From Komagataeibacter xylinus (GTDB lineage: Bacteria; Pseudomonadota; Alphaproteobacteria; Acetobacterales; Acetobacteraceae): a stretch of 64,000 bases of DNA. A program made the translations under genes and the position numbers. Where the stretch lies: contig NZ_CP041348.1 in the NCBI RefSeq assembly GCF_009834365.1, positions 3,199,001-3,263,000 of the forward strand, given 5' to 3'. The notes beneath the pieces are model-generated. The model was not told the origin of the DNA. It searched no databases and saw nothing but the letters and a program-made list of their open reading frames with translations. This document shows positions 37,392 through 47,826 of this stretch, one piece after another; position 1 is the first letter of the stretch; each line of letters starts with the position of its first letter.

Positions 37392-38399
37392 ATGAAATTG
37401 CGGCAACTTGGTAAGAGCGGCCCTCAGGTATCCGAAATCGGTCTTGGGTGTATGAGCATGTCCGGCATGTATGGTCCGGCTGATCGGAAAGAAAGCATCG
37501 CTACCATCCATGCCGCGCTGGACGCCGGGATCACGCTTCTCGACACTGGCGATTTCTACGGCATGGGCCATAACGAGATGCTGATCGGTGAAGCGATCAG
37601 GGATATTCCTCGCGACAGATTCCTCGTCAGCGTCAAGTTTGGTGCGATGCGCGACCCAAGTGGCAACTGGGGTTCCTACGACGCACGCCCTGCTGCCATG
37701 AAGAATTTCCTGGCCTATACCCTGCAACGGCTCGGGCTTGATCATGTCGATATCTACCGGCCTGCACGGCTGGACCCGGCAGTGCCTGTTGAAGAAACGA
37801 TTGGCGCCATCGCCGAGATGGTTCAGGCCGGTTATGTCCGGCATATCGGCCTTTCGGAAGTTGGCCCGGAAACCATCCGGCGCGCGGCTTCCGTCCATCC
37901 GATCAGCGATCTTCAGATTGAATATTCGCTGATTTCGCGTGGCATCGAGGACAAAATTCTTCCTGCCTGTCGTGAACTCGGCATCGGCATAACAGCCTAT
38001 GGCGTGCTCGCGCGGGGTCTGATCAGTGGGCACTGGCAGGGGGCGAAGGGACCAAGGGATTTTCGGGTTCGTAGCCCCCGCTTTCAGGAAGGCAATGTCG
38101 AGCGCAATCTGGCCCTTGTGGAGACATTGCGCGAAATTGCAGCCACCAGGGGCGCGAGCGTGGCCCAGTTGGCAATTGCCTGGGTGGCCGCACAGGGTGA
38201 CGACATCGTACCACTTGTAGGAGCCCGTCGGCGCGATCGGCTCTCCGAGGCGCTGGGTGCGCTTGATCTTGCGCTGACGCCCGACGATCTGGCTGCTATC
38301 GAGCAGGCTGTTCCCAAAGGAGCTGCGGCCGGGGAACGTTACGATCTAAAACAGATGGCGGTACTCGACAGCGAGAAATCGGGGTTCGGAGAGAATTAG
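37392..38399 (+). CDS. Aldo/keto reductase with altered catalytic histidine position
   Basis: A 335-residue (alpha/beta)8-barrel oxidoreductase of the YakC-like type. Asp and Tyr of the tetrad are in [16 protein letters not shown] and Lys is in [10 protein letters not shown]. Where relatives read DLYYQHRVDP, this protein has [10 protein letters not shown], so the usual His is Ala. The C-terminal NADPH-binding segment [13 protein letters not shown] is intact. ATG 37392 is used because the preceding in-frame codons look non-coding. The 249 bases before it hold no recognisable gene. It may still reduce carbonyls, slowly or with other residues. Confidence 0.8.
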   Translation: MKLRQLGKSGPQVSEIGLGCMSMSGMYGPADRKESIATIHAALDAGITLLDTGDFYGMGHNEMLIGEAIRDIPRDRFLVSVKFGAMRDPSGNWGSYDARPAAMKNFLAYTLQRLGLDHVDIYRPARLDPAVPVEETIGAIAEMVQAGYVRHIGLSEVGPETIRRAASVHPISDLQIEYSLISRGIEDKILPACRELGIGITAYGVLARGLISGHWQGAKGPRDFRVRSPRFQEGNVERNLALVETLREIAATRGASVAQLAIAWVAAQGDDIVPLVGARRRDRLSEALGALDLALTPDDLAAIEQAVPKGAAAGERYDLKQMAVLDSEKSGFGEN

Positions 38400-38430
38400 G
38401 AGTAAGATAGAGCCGGTGCAGGTATCTGGG

Positions 38431-38450
38431 CCGCCCGGCAGCCCGGGCGG
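38431..38450. terminator. GC-rich hairpin between convergent reductase genes
   Basis: CCGCCCGG (38431-38438) pairs perfectly with CCGGGCGG (38443-38450) around a four-base loop. It sits between two convergent genes, so it could serve both, but neither side has a T run. Confidence 0.45.
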
Positions 38451-38465
38451 GCAAGACAAAACCGC

Positions 38466-39512
<1,047 letters not shown>

Positions 39513-39617
39513 GTAAAAAACCTGCCTGATTGGTGGAGCGCGGCACGGGCCGTCTGTCAGGGTAAGTGTTGCAAAAGACGGACGGTAACGCAATCAGGCA
39601 GGGATCGGGCGGCCGCT

Positions 39618-40331
39618 TCAGTCAAACGTGCCGCCACGCGGGCGGATGATGGGCAGGATATTGCCGGTGACGGAGTAATAGACGCGCTCGGAAATATTGG
39701 TGGCGTGGTCGCCAATACGTTCAAGGTTCTTGGCTATGAACAGCAGATGGGTGCATGGACCGATATTGCGGGGGTCTTCCATCATGTAGGTCACGAGTTC
39801 GCGGAAGAGCGATACATAGAGTTCGTCCACCGCCGTATCGGACTGCCAGACAATGCGCGCGAGTTCCGGGTCGCGCTGGTCCATCGCATCAATGGTGCGG
39901 CGCAGATTTTCCTGCACCAGTCGGCCCATGCTGTGCAGGCCCGTGAGCGATATGGGGCATGACAGCAGTTCGTTGCGCATGGCCCGGCGCGCGATGGAGG
40001 CCGCGCAATCCCCGATCCGCTCCAGATCGCCCGACATTTTCAGCGCCGCCACCACCTCGCGCAGGTCGCCCGCCATGGGCGCGCGCAGGGCAAGCAGGCG
40101 GATGACCAGCGCCTCGGTCTGACGCTCGAGTTCATCAACATGGGGGTCCATTTCCGGCGCATCGACGGCGGCGACCTCATCATGCTCGACCACCGCCGTA
40201 ATGGCCTGCGCCACCTGGCGCTCGACCATGCCGCCCATTTTGTTGATGAGCGAACGGAGCTGTTCAAGTTCCTGTTCGTAACTCTGAACAGTGTGCATCG
40301 ATTCCTGTGGCATCATCACGTCTTTCGTCAT
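39618..40331 (-). CDS. phoU: Phosphate signalling regulator PhoU
   Basis: A 237-residue protein made of two copies of a three-helix PhoU repeat. Metal-binding-type motifs are ALKMSGDLERIGDCAASIA and the second LLFIAKNLERIGDHATNISE. It restrains the PhoR kinase when phosphate is ample and modulates Pst transport. ATG 40331 overlaps the pstB stop by one base; a TTG three bases earlier is less likely. Confidence 0.95.
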   Translation of the reverse strand: MTKDVMMPQESMHTVQSYEQELEQLRSLINKMGGMVERQVAQAITAVVEHDEVAAVDAPEMDPHVDELERQTEALVIRLLALRAPMAGDLREVVAALKMSGDLERIGDCAASIARRAMRNELLSCPISLTGLHSMGRLVQENLRRTIDAMDQRDPELARIVWQSDTAVDELYVSLFRELVTYMMEDPRNIGPCTHLLFIAKNLERIGDHATNISERVYYSVTGNILPIIRPRGGTFD

Positions 40332-41128
40332 CAACCGAAGCGGCCGGTAATGTAATCCTGGGTGCGCTTTTCATGCGGCGCGGTGAACATCTTGTCCGCC
40401 GTGTCCACTTCAACCAGTTCGCCCATGTAGAAAAAGGCCACGCGATCCGCGCAGCGGGCTGCCTGCTGGAGGTTGTGGGTGACGATGGCAATCGAGAATT
40501 CCTGCTTGAGTTCATCAAGCAGTTCCTCGATCCGCGCGGTCGAGATCGGGTCGAGCGCGCTGGTCGGCTCATCAAGCAGGATGATTTCAGGCCGGGTTGC
40601 AATCGTGCGCGCAATGCACAGGCGCTGCTGCTGTCCGCCCGAAAGGGCTGCGGCGGAGGCATTGAGCCGGTCCTTGACCTCGCCCCACAGCGCCACGCGA
40701 CGCAGCACGTTTTCCACGCGCTGGTCCATCTCGGTGCGTGACAGGCGCTCGTGCAGACGCACGCCAAAGGCGATGTTGTCATAGATCGACATGGGGAAAG
40801 GCGTGGGTTTCTGGAACACCATACCAATGCGCGAGCGCAGCACGTTCACGTCGATGCCGGGCGAGAGAATGTTGCGGCCATCGAACAGCACCTCGCCCAT
40901 GGCGCGCTGACCCGGATAGAGGTCATACATCCGGTTGAGGATGCGCAGCAGCGTTGACTTGCCACAGCCTGAAGGACCGATCATGCCGGTCACCTGCCGG
41001 GTGGGGAAGTCAAGCGAGATGCCGCGCAGCGCGTGGTTCTCGCCGTACCAGAAATCGAGGTTGCGGATGGCAATCGCCGGGGCGGACTGGGCTTGCACGG
41101 GCCTGTTATCCATGGTGAGGGTGTTCAT
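40331..41128 (-). CDS. pstB: Phosphate ABC transporter ATPase PstB
   Basis: A 265-residue ATPase with Walker [10 protein letters not shown], signature [15 protein letters not shown] and Walker [12 protein letters not shown]. The segment [20 protein letters not shown] is PstB-typical. It overlaps pstA by four bases and phoU by one. Confidence 0.96.
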   Translation of the reverse strand: MNTLTMDNRPVQAQSAPAIAIRNLDFWYGENHALRGISLDFPTRQVTGMIGPSGCGKSTLLRILNRMYDLYPGQRAMGEVLFDGRNILSPGIDVNVLRSRIGMVFQKPTPFPMSIYDNIAFGVRLHERLSRTEMDQRVENVLRRVALWGEVKDRLNASAAALSGGQQQRLCIARTIATRPEIILLDEPTSALDPISTARIEELLDELKQEFSIAIVTHNLQQAARCADRVAFFYMGELVEVDTADKMFTAPHEKRTQDYITGRFG

Positions 41129-42021
41129 GATGATGCGGTTCCATTACGCGAGAGCCACCAGCGGGCGAAGATGTTGGTTGCCAGCACCGCAACCGTAATC
41201 AGCAGCGCGCCGGTCCAGGCCATCTGCACCCAGTCATCATAGGCCGAACCGGCATATTGATAGATGGTGACAGGCAGGCTCGCCATCGGCGCGTTGAGGT
41301 TGGTGGACCAGTTCAGGTTGCCAAGCGAGGTGAAGAGCAGCGGCGCCGTCTCACCCGAGATGCGGGCCAGTGCAAGCAGGATGCCGGTCATGATGCCGCC
41401 ACGCGCCGCGCGCAGGCAGATGCTCACGATCACCCGCCAGCCCGGCGCGCCCAGCGCGTAGGCGGCCTCACGCATGGCGCGGGGCACGAGGTGCAGCATG
41501 TCTTCGGTCGTGCGCACCACGATGGGGATGAACAGGATGGCAAGCGCCAGCGTGCCCGCAATGCCCGAGAAATGCCCCGCAGGCTCCACCACCACCAGAT
41601 AGACGAACAGCCCGACAAGGATGGAAGGGACCGACAACATCATGTCCGACACGAAGCGCACGAACGAGACAATCTTCCCGTCATGGCTGAATTCCGACAG
41701 GTAGATGCCGGTCAGCATGCCAATGGGCGTGCCGAGCAGGGCGGCAAGCAGGGTCTGCTCGCAACTGCCCACAATGGCGTTGGCAAGCCCCCCGCCACTG
41801 CCGGGCGCCGCCGTGCTGTGCAGGAAGGTTGAAAGCGACAGCCCTGCCGCCCCCCGCGTGACCAGCGTCCATAAAATGGAAAACAGCAGGAACAGGACAA
41901 CCACGGTGGCTATGGCGCACAGCACGTTGACCAGGCGCTCGACAATCCTGCGCCGCACGGCCTGCGCGCCACCGCGCTGCCACCCGTCCCGGGCCCCGGC
42001 CTGTACTTTCTGGGCTGACAT
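41125..42021 (-). CDS. pstA: Phosphate ABC transporter permease PstA
   Basis: A 298-residue inner-membrane permease with six helices. The conserved coupling loop is [20 protein letters not shown], and [17 protein letters not shown] is a PstA hallmark. It follows pstC by 14 bases. Confidence 0.95.
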   Translation of the reverse strand: MSAQKVQAGARDGWQRGGAQAVRRRIVERLVNVLCAIATVVVLFLLFSILWTLVTRGAAGLSLSTFLHSTAAPGSGGGLANAIVGSCEQTLLAALLGTPIGMLTGIYLSEFSHDGKIVSFVRFVSDMMLSVPSILVGLFVYLVVVEPAGHFSGIAGTLALAILFIPIVVRTTEDMLHLVPRAMREAAYALGAPGWRVIVSICLRAARGGIMTGILLALARISGETAPLLFTSLGNLNWSTNLNAPMASLPVTIYQYAGSAYDDWVQMAWTGALLITVAVLATNIFARWWLSRNGTASS

Positions 42022-42035
42022 GTAAGGCTACTTCC

Positions 42036-43013
42036 CTAGTTCTTTATGCCGCGCTGGAGGAACATGCGCGAGCAGGCCAAGGTAATGAATGAAATGACCA
42101 TCAGGATCGCGCCCAGCGCCAGCAGCGCCGAGAGCTTGAGGCTGCCGGCCGAACTTTCGGGGAATTCAAGCGCGATCAGCGAGGCGATGGTGTTGCCCGG
42201 CGCGAACAGCGACCAGCCCAGCCGGTTGCTGTTGCCAATGACAAAGGTCACGGCCATCGTCTCGCCCAGGGCACGGCCCGTGCCCAGCATGATGCCGCCC
42301 ATCACCGCCTGCCGCGACCACGGCAGCACCACCTTGCGCATGACCTCCCACCGCGTTGCCCCCAGGCCAAAGGCGCTTTCCTTCAGCACGGCGGGGATGG
42401 AGACGAACACATCGGCCATGACCGAGCAGATGAAGGGCGTGACCATGATGGCCAGGATGAGTCCGCCGGTCAGCAGGCCCGTGCCATAGGGCGCACCCCG
42501 GAACAGCAGCCCGATGCCCGGCACATGACCAAGGTAGCGCGTGGCCACGGGTTCGACATAATGCGCCATGAACGGCACCACGATGAAGAACCCCCACATG
42601 CCGAAGATGATGGAGGGCACGGCGGCCAGAAGCTGCACGGCCGTCTCGATCACGCGGGCGAGTGCAGGTGGCGCCATTTCAACCAGCCAGAAGGCCACGC
42701 CAAAGGCGAAGGGCACGGCAAATACAAGGGCCACGACCGTTGTGATCAGCGTGCCAAAAATCGATGTCGCCGCGCCAAAATTATGTGAAATGGGGTTCCA
42801 CGCCTTGCTGGTGATGAACCCCGGCCCGAAGGTGGAGAACGCCTGCCACCCCCCGCTGACCAGCACGATGATGATGCCCGCCATGACCAGCAGGATGGAC
42901 CACCCGGCCAGCCGGGCCAGCACGCCAAAGGCGATATCACCGACATTGCCCCCTGCGTTGCGCCCGGAGACGGCCGCGCCGGGGCCTGCGGTGGTGGATG
43001 GCACTTCCATCAT
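42036..43013 (-). CDS. pstC: Phosphate ABC transporter permease PstC
   Basis: A 325-residue permease with six helices. Family motifs include FGPGFITSKAWNPISHNFGA, VPSIIFGMWGFFIVVP and GLGATRWEVMRKVVLPWS. AGGA five bases before ATG 43013 favours that start over ATG 43031. It is the first gene of this pst operon; the usual pstS upstream is absent and must be elsewhere. Confidence 0.94.
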   Translation of the reverse strand: MMEVPSTTAGPGAAVSGRNAGGNVGDIAFGVLARLAGWSILLVMAGIIIVLVSGGWQAFSTFGPGFITSKAWNPISHNFGAATSIFGTLITTVVALVFAVPFAFGVAFWLVEMAPPALARVIETAVQLLAAVPSIIFGMWGFFIVVPFMAHYVEPVATRYLGHVPGIGLLFRGAPYGTGLLTGGLILAIMVTPFICSVMADVFVSIPAVLKESAFGLGATRWEVMRKVVLPWSRQAVMGGIMLGTGRALGETMAVTFVIGNSNRLGWSLFAPGNTIASLIALEFPESSAGSLKLSALLALGAILMVISFITLACSRMFLQRGIKN

Positions 43014-43094
43014 GTAGTTCCTGATATGCATGACATGAATGCAGCACTAAGCGGATTAACTGACTCGTGACAATAATAACGTGCATCATTTTTC

Positions 43095-43112
43095 ATGAAG
43101 TTTTTATGACAC
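43095..43112 (-). promoter_or_regulatory. Possible Pho box before pstC
   Basis: On the minus strand, GTGTCAT-AAAA-ACTTCAT has the 7-4-7 layout of a PhoB site; the first half fits CTGTCAT at six of seven positions, the second at four. A ten-base GTGACAATAA also occurs here (43067-43076) and before the PiT gene (43590-43599). Confidence 0.35.
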
Positions 43113-43272
43113 CCGCCATTACATGCATGTATGCCTGATATCTACTTGCGGCACGTCATATAAAGTTCACATATTTCAGGTTGAAGCCACCCGGAAAAAT
43201 GCGGCATAGCACCCGCAACGGGCAGGCCGGAAACACGGACCGCCCACCAAAAGACAGGCAGGAACGAGCCTC

Positions 43273-43500
43273 ATGTTTGAATCCAGCGTTATTGAAATTG
43301 ATGGCGTGTTCATTGGCATCGTGTTTCAGGATGGCCCCGATGAACCCTATACCTTTCGCGCCATGCACGAACGCGTAACCCAGATGGATGGTGATATCCT
43401 CCCCTCCTATGAAGATGCGGTGGCCCGCGCGCGCACCCGCTTCCGCCTCGGGCGCGGCAGGCCTGCCCGCGGCATGGACGCCACCCGGCGCTATGCCTGA
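43273..43500 (+). CDS. Small unknown protein between the pst and PiT genes
   Basis: A 75-residue protein with no signal or membrane segment. The N-terminal half looks like a small beta structure (VIEIDGVFIGIVFQDG), the C-terminal half is Arg-rich. GGAACGAG lies eight bases or so before the ATG. Context suggests a phosphate-related role, but I recognise no family. Confidence 0.5.
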   Translation: MFESSVIEIDGVFIGIVFQDGPDEPYTFRAMHERVTQMDGDILPSYEDAVARARTRFRLGRGRPARGMDATRRYA

Positions 43501-43615
43501 AAGGCGGCATTCCACATTCATAAATATGAACATTATATTAAATAAGAATGAGTATTATTTATTTTAAGGAACTTTTTATTTAAATTGGCGTGACAATAAC
43601 TTCTGGTGTTGTTTC

Positions 43616-44971
43616 ATGCTTCATTTTGCACCCTATTCAACTTTTTCCATCCTGGCGCTGGTCGTGTGCTTCGCGCTGGTGTGCATATTCGAATTCGTCA
43701 ACGGTTTTCATGATACGGCCAACGCGGTTGCCACCGTCATCTATACCAAATCGCTAAAGCCGCGCACCGCCGTGATCTGGTCGGGGCTGATGAACTTCGT
43801 GGGCGTGGTGCTTGGCGGCATCAGCGTGGCCTACGGGCTTGTTGAACTGCTGCCCGCCGATGTGCTCTCGCCGCCCAATGGCGACCCGGCCGTGCCCATG
43901 CTCATTGCCCTGTTTGGCACGGCGCTGGCATGGAACCTGTTTACCTGGTGGTTCGGCATTCCCAATTCCAGCTCGCACTGCGTCATTGGCGCGCTGATTG
44001 GCATTGCCATTGGCGATGCGCTGCTGCACACGCGTGCAATCGGCAACAGCGTTGACTGGTCACAGATCTGGAAGATTTTGCGCGCGCTGGCCATCTCGCC
44101 GCTGCTGGGGCTGATTGGCGCGGGCGGGCTGTATTTCATCATCAAGCGCCTGGTGCATGACCCCGAACTCTATCAGCCGCCGCAGGGCGACAGGCCGACA
44201 CGCGGCTGGGTGCGCGGCCTGCTGATCCTGACCTGCACCGGTGTGAGCTTCTCGCACGGCAGCAATGACGGGCAGAAAAGCATCGGCCTGATCATGCTGA
44301 CCATCATCGGCATCCTGCCCGCAACCTTTGCCCTTGCCCCTGACAGCAAGCCCCAGATCGGCCATATTGCCCAATATGCCACCGATGCGGCCCCCCTGAT
44401 CACGCAATACGACCATGACGGCCTGCGTGAGGAAGCCATCGCCTCGGTCAACCGCCTGACCCAGACCACGCCCGATGCGGTCGTGCCCTCGCAACTGCGC
44501 GCCGACCTGTATGAGGTCGTGGCCGGGCTGAAGGCGGTCTCGCTCAACACGCAGGCTTCCGCCCATGACCGCGCCACCGCCAAGACCCTGAGCAACCAGA
44601 TGCGCCGGGTGGTGGAATACGCGCCGTGGTGGGTGCGCCTGCTCAGCGCGCTGTGCCTGGGCATTGGCACCATGATTGGCTACAAGCGCATCGTGCATAC
44701 GCTGGGCGAGAAGATCGGCAATACGCACCTCACCCCCGCGCAGGGTGCCTCGGCCGAGCTGGTGGGCGCGGGCCTGATCGCAACGGCGGGCTATACCGGC
44801 CTGCCGGTCAGCACCACGCACATCATTACCGCCGGCATTGCGGGCACCATGCTCGGCTCGGGCTCGGGCATCAACCGGGGCATGCTGGTCAAGATTGCGC
44901 TGGCATGGGTCTTTACCCTGCCTGTCACCATCACCATCGCCGCCAGCCTGTTCTACGTGCTGAGCTGGTAA
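43616..44971 (+). CDS. Low-affinity phosphate transporter, PiT family
   Basis: A 451-residue inner-membrane permease with about ten helices. It carries the family signatures CIFEFVNGFHDTANAVATVIY near the start and SFSHGSNDGQKSIG in the middle, plus the second GLPVSTTHI repeat. A soluble loop of about 110 residues interrupts the membrane part. It imports phosphate (as a metal-phosphate) with the proton gradient. The polyphosphate kinase gene starts 15 bases after it. Confidence 0.92.
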   Translation: MLHFAPYSTFSILALVVCFALVCIFEFVNGFHDTANAVATVIYTKSLKPRTAVIWSGLMNFVGVVLGGISVAYGLVELLPADVLSPPNGDPAVPMLIALFGTALAWNLFTWWFGIPNSSSHCVIGALIGIAIGDALLHTRAIGNSVDWSQIWKILRALAISPLLGLIGAGGLYFIIKRLVHDPELYQPPQGDRPTRGWVRGLLILTCTGVSFSHGSNDGQKSIGLIMLTIIGILPATFALAPDSKPQIGHIAQYATDAAPLITQYDHDGLREEAIASVNRLTQTTPDAVVPSQLRADLYEVVAGLKAVSLNTQASAHDRATAKTLSNQMRRVVEYAPWWVRLLSALCLGIGTMIGYKRIVHTLGEKIGNTHLTPAQGASAELVGAGLIATAGYTGLPVSTTHIITAGIAGTMLGSGSGINRGMLVKIALAWVFTLPVTITIAASLFYVLSW

Positions 44972-44985
44972 GGCGCGCACTGTAA

Positions 44986-45915
44986 ATGGAAACGACCCCT
45001 GACATGAACGACACCTGCAAAGACCCCAGAGCCCCGTCAGAGCGCGACCGCCTGCGCGAGGAGGTGCTTGATGACATTGACGAAGAAATTGAACTGGAAC
45101 TCGATGATGCCCGCCTCGGTTCGGAAGATGGGGCGGAAAACACCGATTTCAGAAAAACCTATTTCCGTGAACTGCTGCGCCTGCAGGGCGAACTGGTCAC
45201 GCTGCAGGACTGGGTGAAAGATACCGGGCACCGTCTGGTCGTGATCTGTGAAGGGCGTGACGCGGCGGGCAAGGGTGGCGTGATCAAGCGCATCACCCAG
45301 CGCCTCAACCCGCGCATCTGCCGCGTGGCCGCCCTGCCCGCCCCCAACGACCGCGAACGCACGCAGTGGTATTTCCAGCGTTACGTGGCCCACCTGCCCG
45401 CAGCCGGCGAGATCGTGCTGTTTGACCGCAGTTGGTACAACCGCGCGGGCGTGGAGCGCGTGATGAATTTCTGCACGGATGAGGAATATGACGAGTTCTT
45501 CCGCTCCGTGCCGGAATTCGAGCGCATGCTGGTGCGCAGCGGCATCCAGATTGTCAAATACTGGTTTTCCATTTCCGATGACGAGCAGGAACTGCGCTTT
45601 CGCGCCCGCATGGAAGACCCGCTGAAGCAGTGGAAACTCAGCCCGATGGACCTTGAAAGCCGTCGCCGCTGGGAATCCTACACCCTGGCCAAGGAAATCA
45701 TGCTCGAACGCTCGAACATTGATGAAGCGCCCTGGTGGATCGTACGCGCGGACAACAAGAAGAAGGCCCGCCTCAACTGCATCAGCCACCTGCTCTCGCA
45801 GGTGCCTTACCACGACATTCACAAGCCCGAAGTGCGCCTGCCCGAGCGGGTCTACAGCCCGGACTACATCCGCCAGCCCGTGCCCGAGACCATGTTCGTG
45901 CCGGAGAAATACTGA
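44986..45915 (+). CDS. ppk2: Polyphosphate kinase 2
   Basis: A 309-residue PPK2-family kinase, moving phosphate between polyphosphate and nucleotides. It has Walker A GRDAAGKGG, Walker B-type LFDRSWYNRAGVE and the lid module with RFRARMEDPLKQWKLSPMD. The N-terminal 50 residues are very acidic (DDIDEEIELELDD). The one-domain length fits class I PPK2, which favours nucleoside diphosphates. It is probably cotranscribed with the PiT gene, linking uptake to storage. ATG 45004 is an alternative start. Confidence 0.93.
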   Translation: METTPDMNDTCKDPRAPSERDRLREEVLDDIDEEIELELDDARLGSEDGAENTDFRKTYFRELLRLQGELVTLQDWVKDTGHRLVVICEGRDAAGKGGVIKRITQRLNPRICRVAALPAPNDRERTQWYFQRYVAHLPAAGEIVLFDRSWYNRAGVERVMNFCTDEEYDEFFRSVPEFERMLVRSGIQIVKYWFSISDDEQELRFRARMEDPLKQWKLSPMDLESRRRWESYTLAKEIMLERSNIDEAPWWIVRADNKKKARLNCISHLLSQVPYHDIHKPEVRLPERVYSPDYIRQPVPETMFVPEKY

Positions 45916-45920
45916 GGCAT

Positions 45921-46000
45921 AAAAGTTTCTGGGGAAGCTTTTTTCACAAAGCTTCAGAAAACGCCGCCTTTCTGAAAAAAGGCGGCGCCCGGAAACTTTT
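45921..46000. repeat. Complete dispersed repeat able to fold as a three-way junction; likely two-way terminator
   Basis: Outer arms 45921-45933 and 45988-46000 pair at 12 of 13 positions (AAAAGTTTC with GAAACTTTT exact). Inside are GAAGCTTT/AAAGCTTC (45934-45941, 45948-45955) and CGCCGCCTTT/AAAGGCGGCG (45962-45971, 45978-45987). It starts six bases after the ppk2 stop and lies between convergent genes. Confidence 0.8.
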
Positions 46001-46017
46001 ATTTTCTAAATACTTCC

Positions 46018-46818
46018 TTACAGGATACCGCCTGCAATTGGCAGGTTGACGCCAGTCATGTAGCTGGAATCATCACCAAGCAGGAATTCCACCACGCCGG
46101 GAATTTCCTTGATGTTACCATAACGGCGCATCGGCACGGAATTGATCATCTGCTCGGCCACGACCTTGGGGTCCGTCGAGAAATACTGGCTACCCACAGC
46201 CGCCTGCAGTTCCACCTGCCGGTCCCACATGAAGCCGGGCCCCATGAAGGCGGGGCTGATGGCATTGACCCGGATATTATAGGGTGCCAGATCTTTCGAG
46301 GCTGTCTGGGTCAGGCCGATAATGGCGAATTTCGAGGCTCCATAAGCGGCCATGTTCGGCGGGCCACCCACACCCGCCATGCTGGCCGTGTTCACGATAC
46401 GGCCGAATTTGCGCGCCACCATATGGCGCGAGACCGCGCGCAGCACATGAAACGCGCCACAGACATTAATGGTCATGACGTGCGCAAAATCCTCCACCGG
46501 GTAATCCTGCACCGGCGCGAAGGCTCCCTGATAGCCCGCATTGTTGAACAGAAAGTCGATCTGGCCAAAATCAGCCGCCACCTGGTCCACCACCGCCTGC
46601 ACGCCTGCCGCATCCGTCACGTCGCAGCCATAGCCGCGTGCCGTAACCCCGGCAGCCGCCACCGTGCGCACGGCTTCGTCAAGTTTCTCGCCCGCAAGGT
46701 CGAGCAGTGCGATGGCCGAGCCCACCGCCGCCAGCCGCTGCGCCGTGGCCAGGCCGATATTGCCTGCAGCCCCTGTTACCAGCGTGACCTTGCCGCCAAA
46801 CCGTTTGCTATCTGTCAT
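46018..46818 (-). CDS. Short-chain dehydrogenase/reductase
   Basis: A 266-residue classical SDR. The cofactor motif is TGAAGNIG, followed by NNAG; the catalytic Ser is in NTASMAGVGG and Tyr/Lys in YGASK. An acidic residue after the second strand (LLDLAG) suggests NAD(H) preference. Resemblance is to sugar-alcohol and xylitol dehydrogenase-like SDRs, which would fit the oxidative life of an acetic acid bacterium, but the substrate is not determined. Confidence 0.88.
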   Translation of the reverse strand: MTDSKRFGGKVTLVTGAAGNIGLATAQRLAAVGSAIALLDLAGEKLDEAVRTVAAAGVTARGYGCDVTDAAGVQAVVDQVAADFGQIDFLFNNAGYQGAFAPVQDYPVEDFAHVMTINVCGAFHVLRAVSRHMVARKFGRIVNTASMAGVGGPPNMAAYGASKFAIIGLTQTASKDLAPYNIRVNAISPAFMGPGFMWDRQVELQAAVGSQYFSTDPKVVAEQMINSVPMRRYGNIKEIPGVVEFLLGDDSSYMTGVNLPIAGGIL

Positions 46819-47142
46819 GTGCCGTGTTCTCTCCGTTCATGCTTCTGGCAATGCGGCATGGCCTGCTGGCCCATGCGTCCTGCCCTGTTGCTTTCATCAT
46901 ATCGCTTTGGCTTCGAACCGGTTCAACAGCTTTTTCAGGGCAGATGTGCGCCCGACGTGTTCACGCACCGGCTATAAAACGCGCGGCTTCATCCCTGCCT
47001 GTCATCACCCTCACCACCCCTGTCCCTGCAATGATCAGGGCTCAAGGCGCGGGCATGGTGTGCATGACCGTGATGACTGCATGGCAATTACATATTTCAC
47101 CAACCGGTATTTTCCCTGCCCTGCTGCGATGCCCATCAGGGG
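46819..47142. other. Intergenic region with no supported gene
   Basis: The first part holds the leader of the short-chain dehydrogenase gene. Open frames here lack ribosome sites and any family resemblance. A tentative broken ORF follows at 47143. Confidence 0.35.
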
Positions 47143-47608
47143 GTGTATACGCCCTTCTCATGCACCCGGCGCATGACCTTCGCAGGGCAGGATCTGATAA
47201 TGCTCGACAGAGCGGGCGACCAGCAGCCAGCCAGCGTGACCCAGGACCCGCAAACACGCGGGCACCTGCCCTCCGCCATCCTCAACGTATGGAACCCGAC
47301 GCGCAAGGACTGGGAGGCGGCGGATACCCTGAACAGTTGCGACACGCAGGGCATGACCTGCCACCAGCTCATGGGGCCGGGCAATACGACCGTTATCGTC
47401 ATGTTCCGCACGCATGAGGGGGCACCCGCAATATGCCATGGCGCAACTGCCCGCCAGTATCGAAGGATCCATCCGCGTCAGCTATATGTGGAACACCATA
47501 CAGACGGACCGGCCTGTCTTACTCGACAGCACCATGCCTGATGGCGGTGCGCTGTTCCTTGACATGCATGACGGCGTGCATCCCGTGGTGTTCAGCCAGA
47601 AAAAATGA
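47143..47608 (+). pseudogene. Probable frameshifted small ORF
   Basis: Two adjoining frames read as one protein. The first ends sensibly in GPGNTTVIVMFRTHEG, then loses pattern; the second continues with AQLPASIEGSIRVSYMWNT and ends in a stop at 47608. The shift falls at or near a run of five G at 47421, consistent with one extra base. I do not recognise the protein, and a sequencing error is equally possible. Confidence 0.3.
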
Positions 47609-47826
47609 ATGGCGATCCGATCCGCCCTGGCATGCTGCCCATGCGCCCCGCGGGCGCGATCCACGCAACATGGCAGGGCAGCAGGTTATGCCTGACGGGG
47701 CAATTCACTGCGCGATGCCCTGCTTTATACGGACAGCAGGACCATCTGGGCTTTTACGCCCCATAGCCTGTATGCCCTGCCCGTACCCGCTGACAGATGA
47801 GACGCGACACCAGGCGCTTTTTAAAA

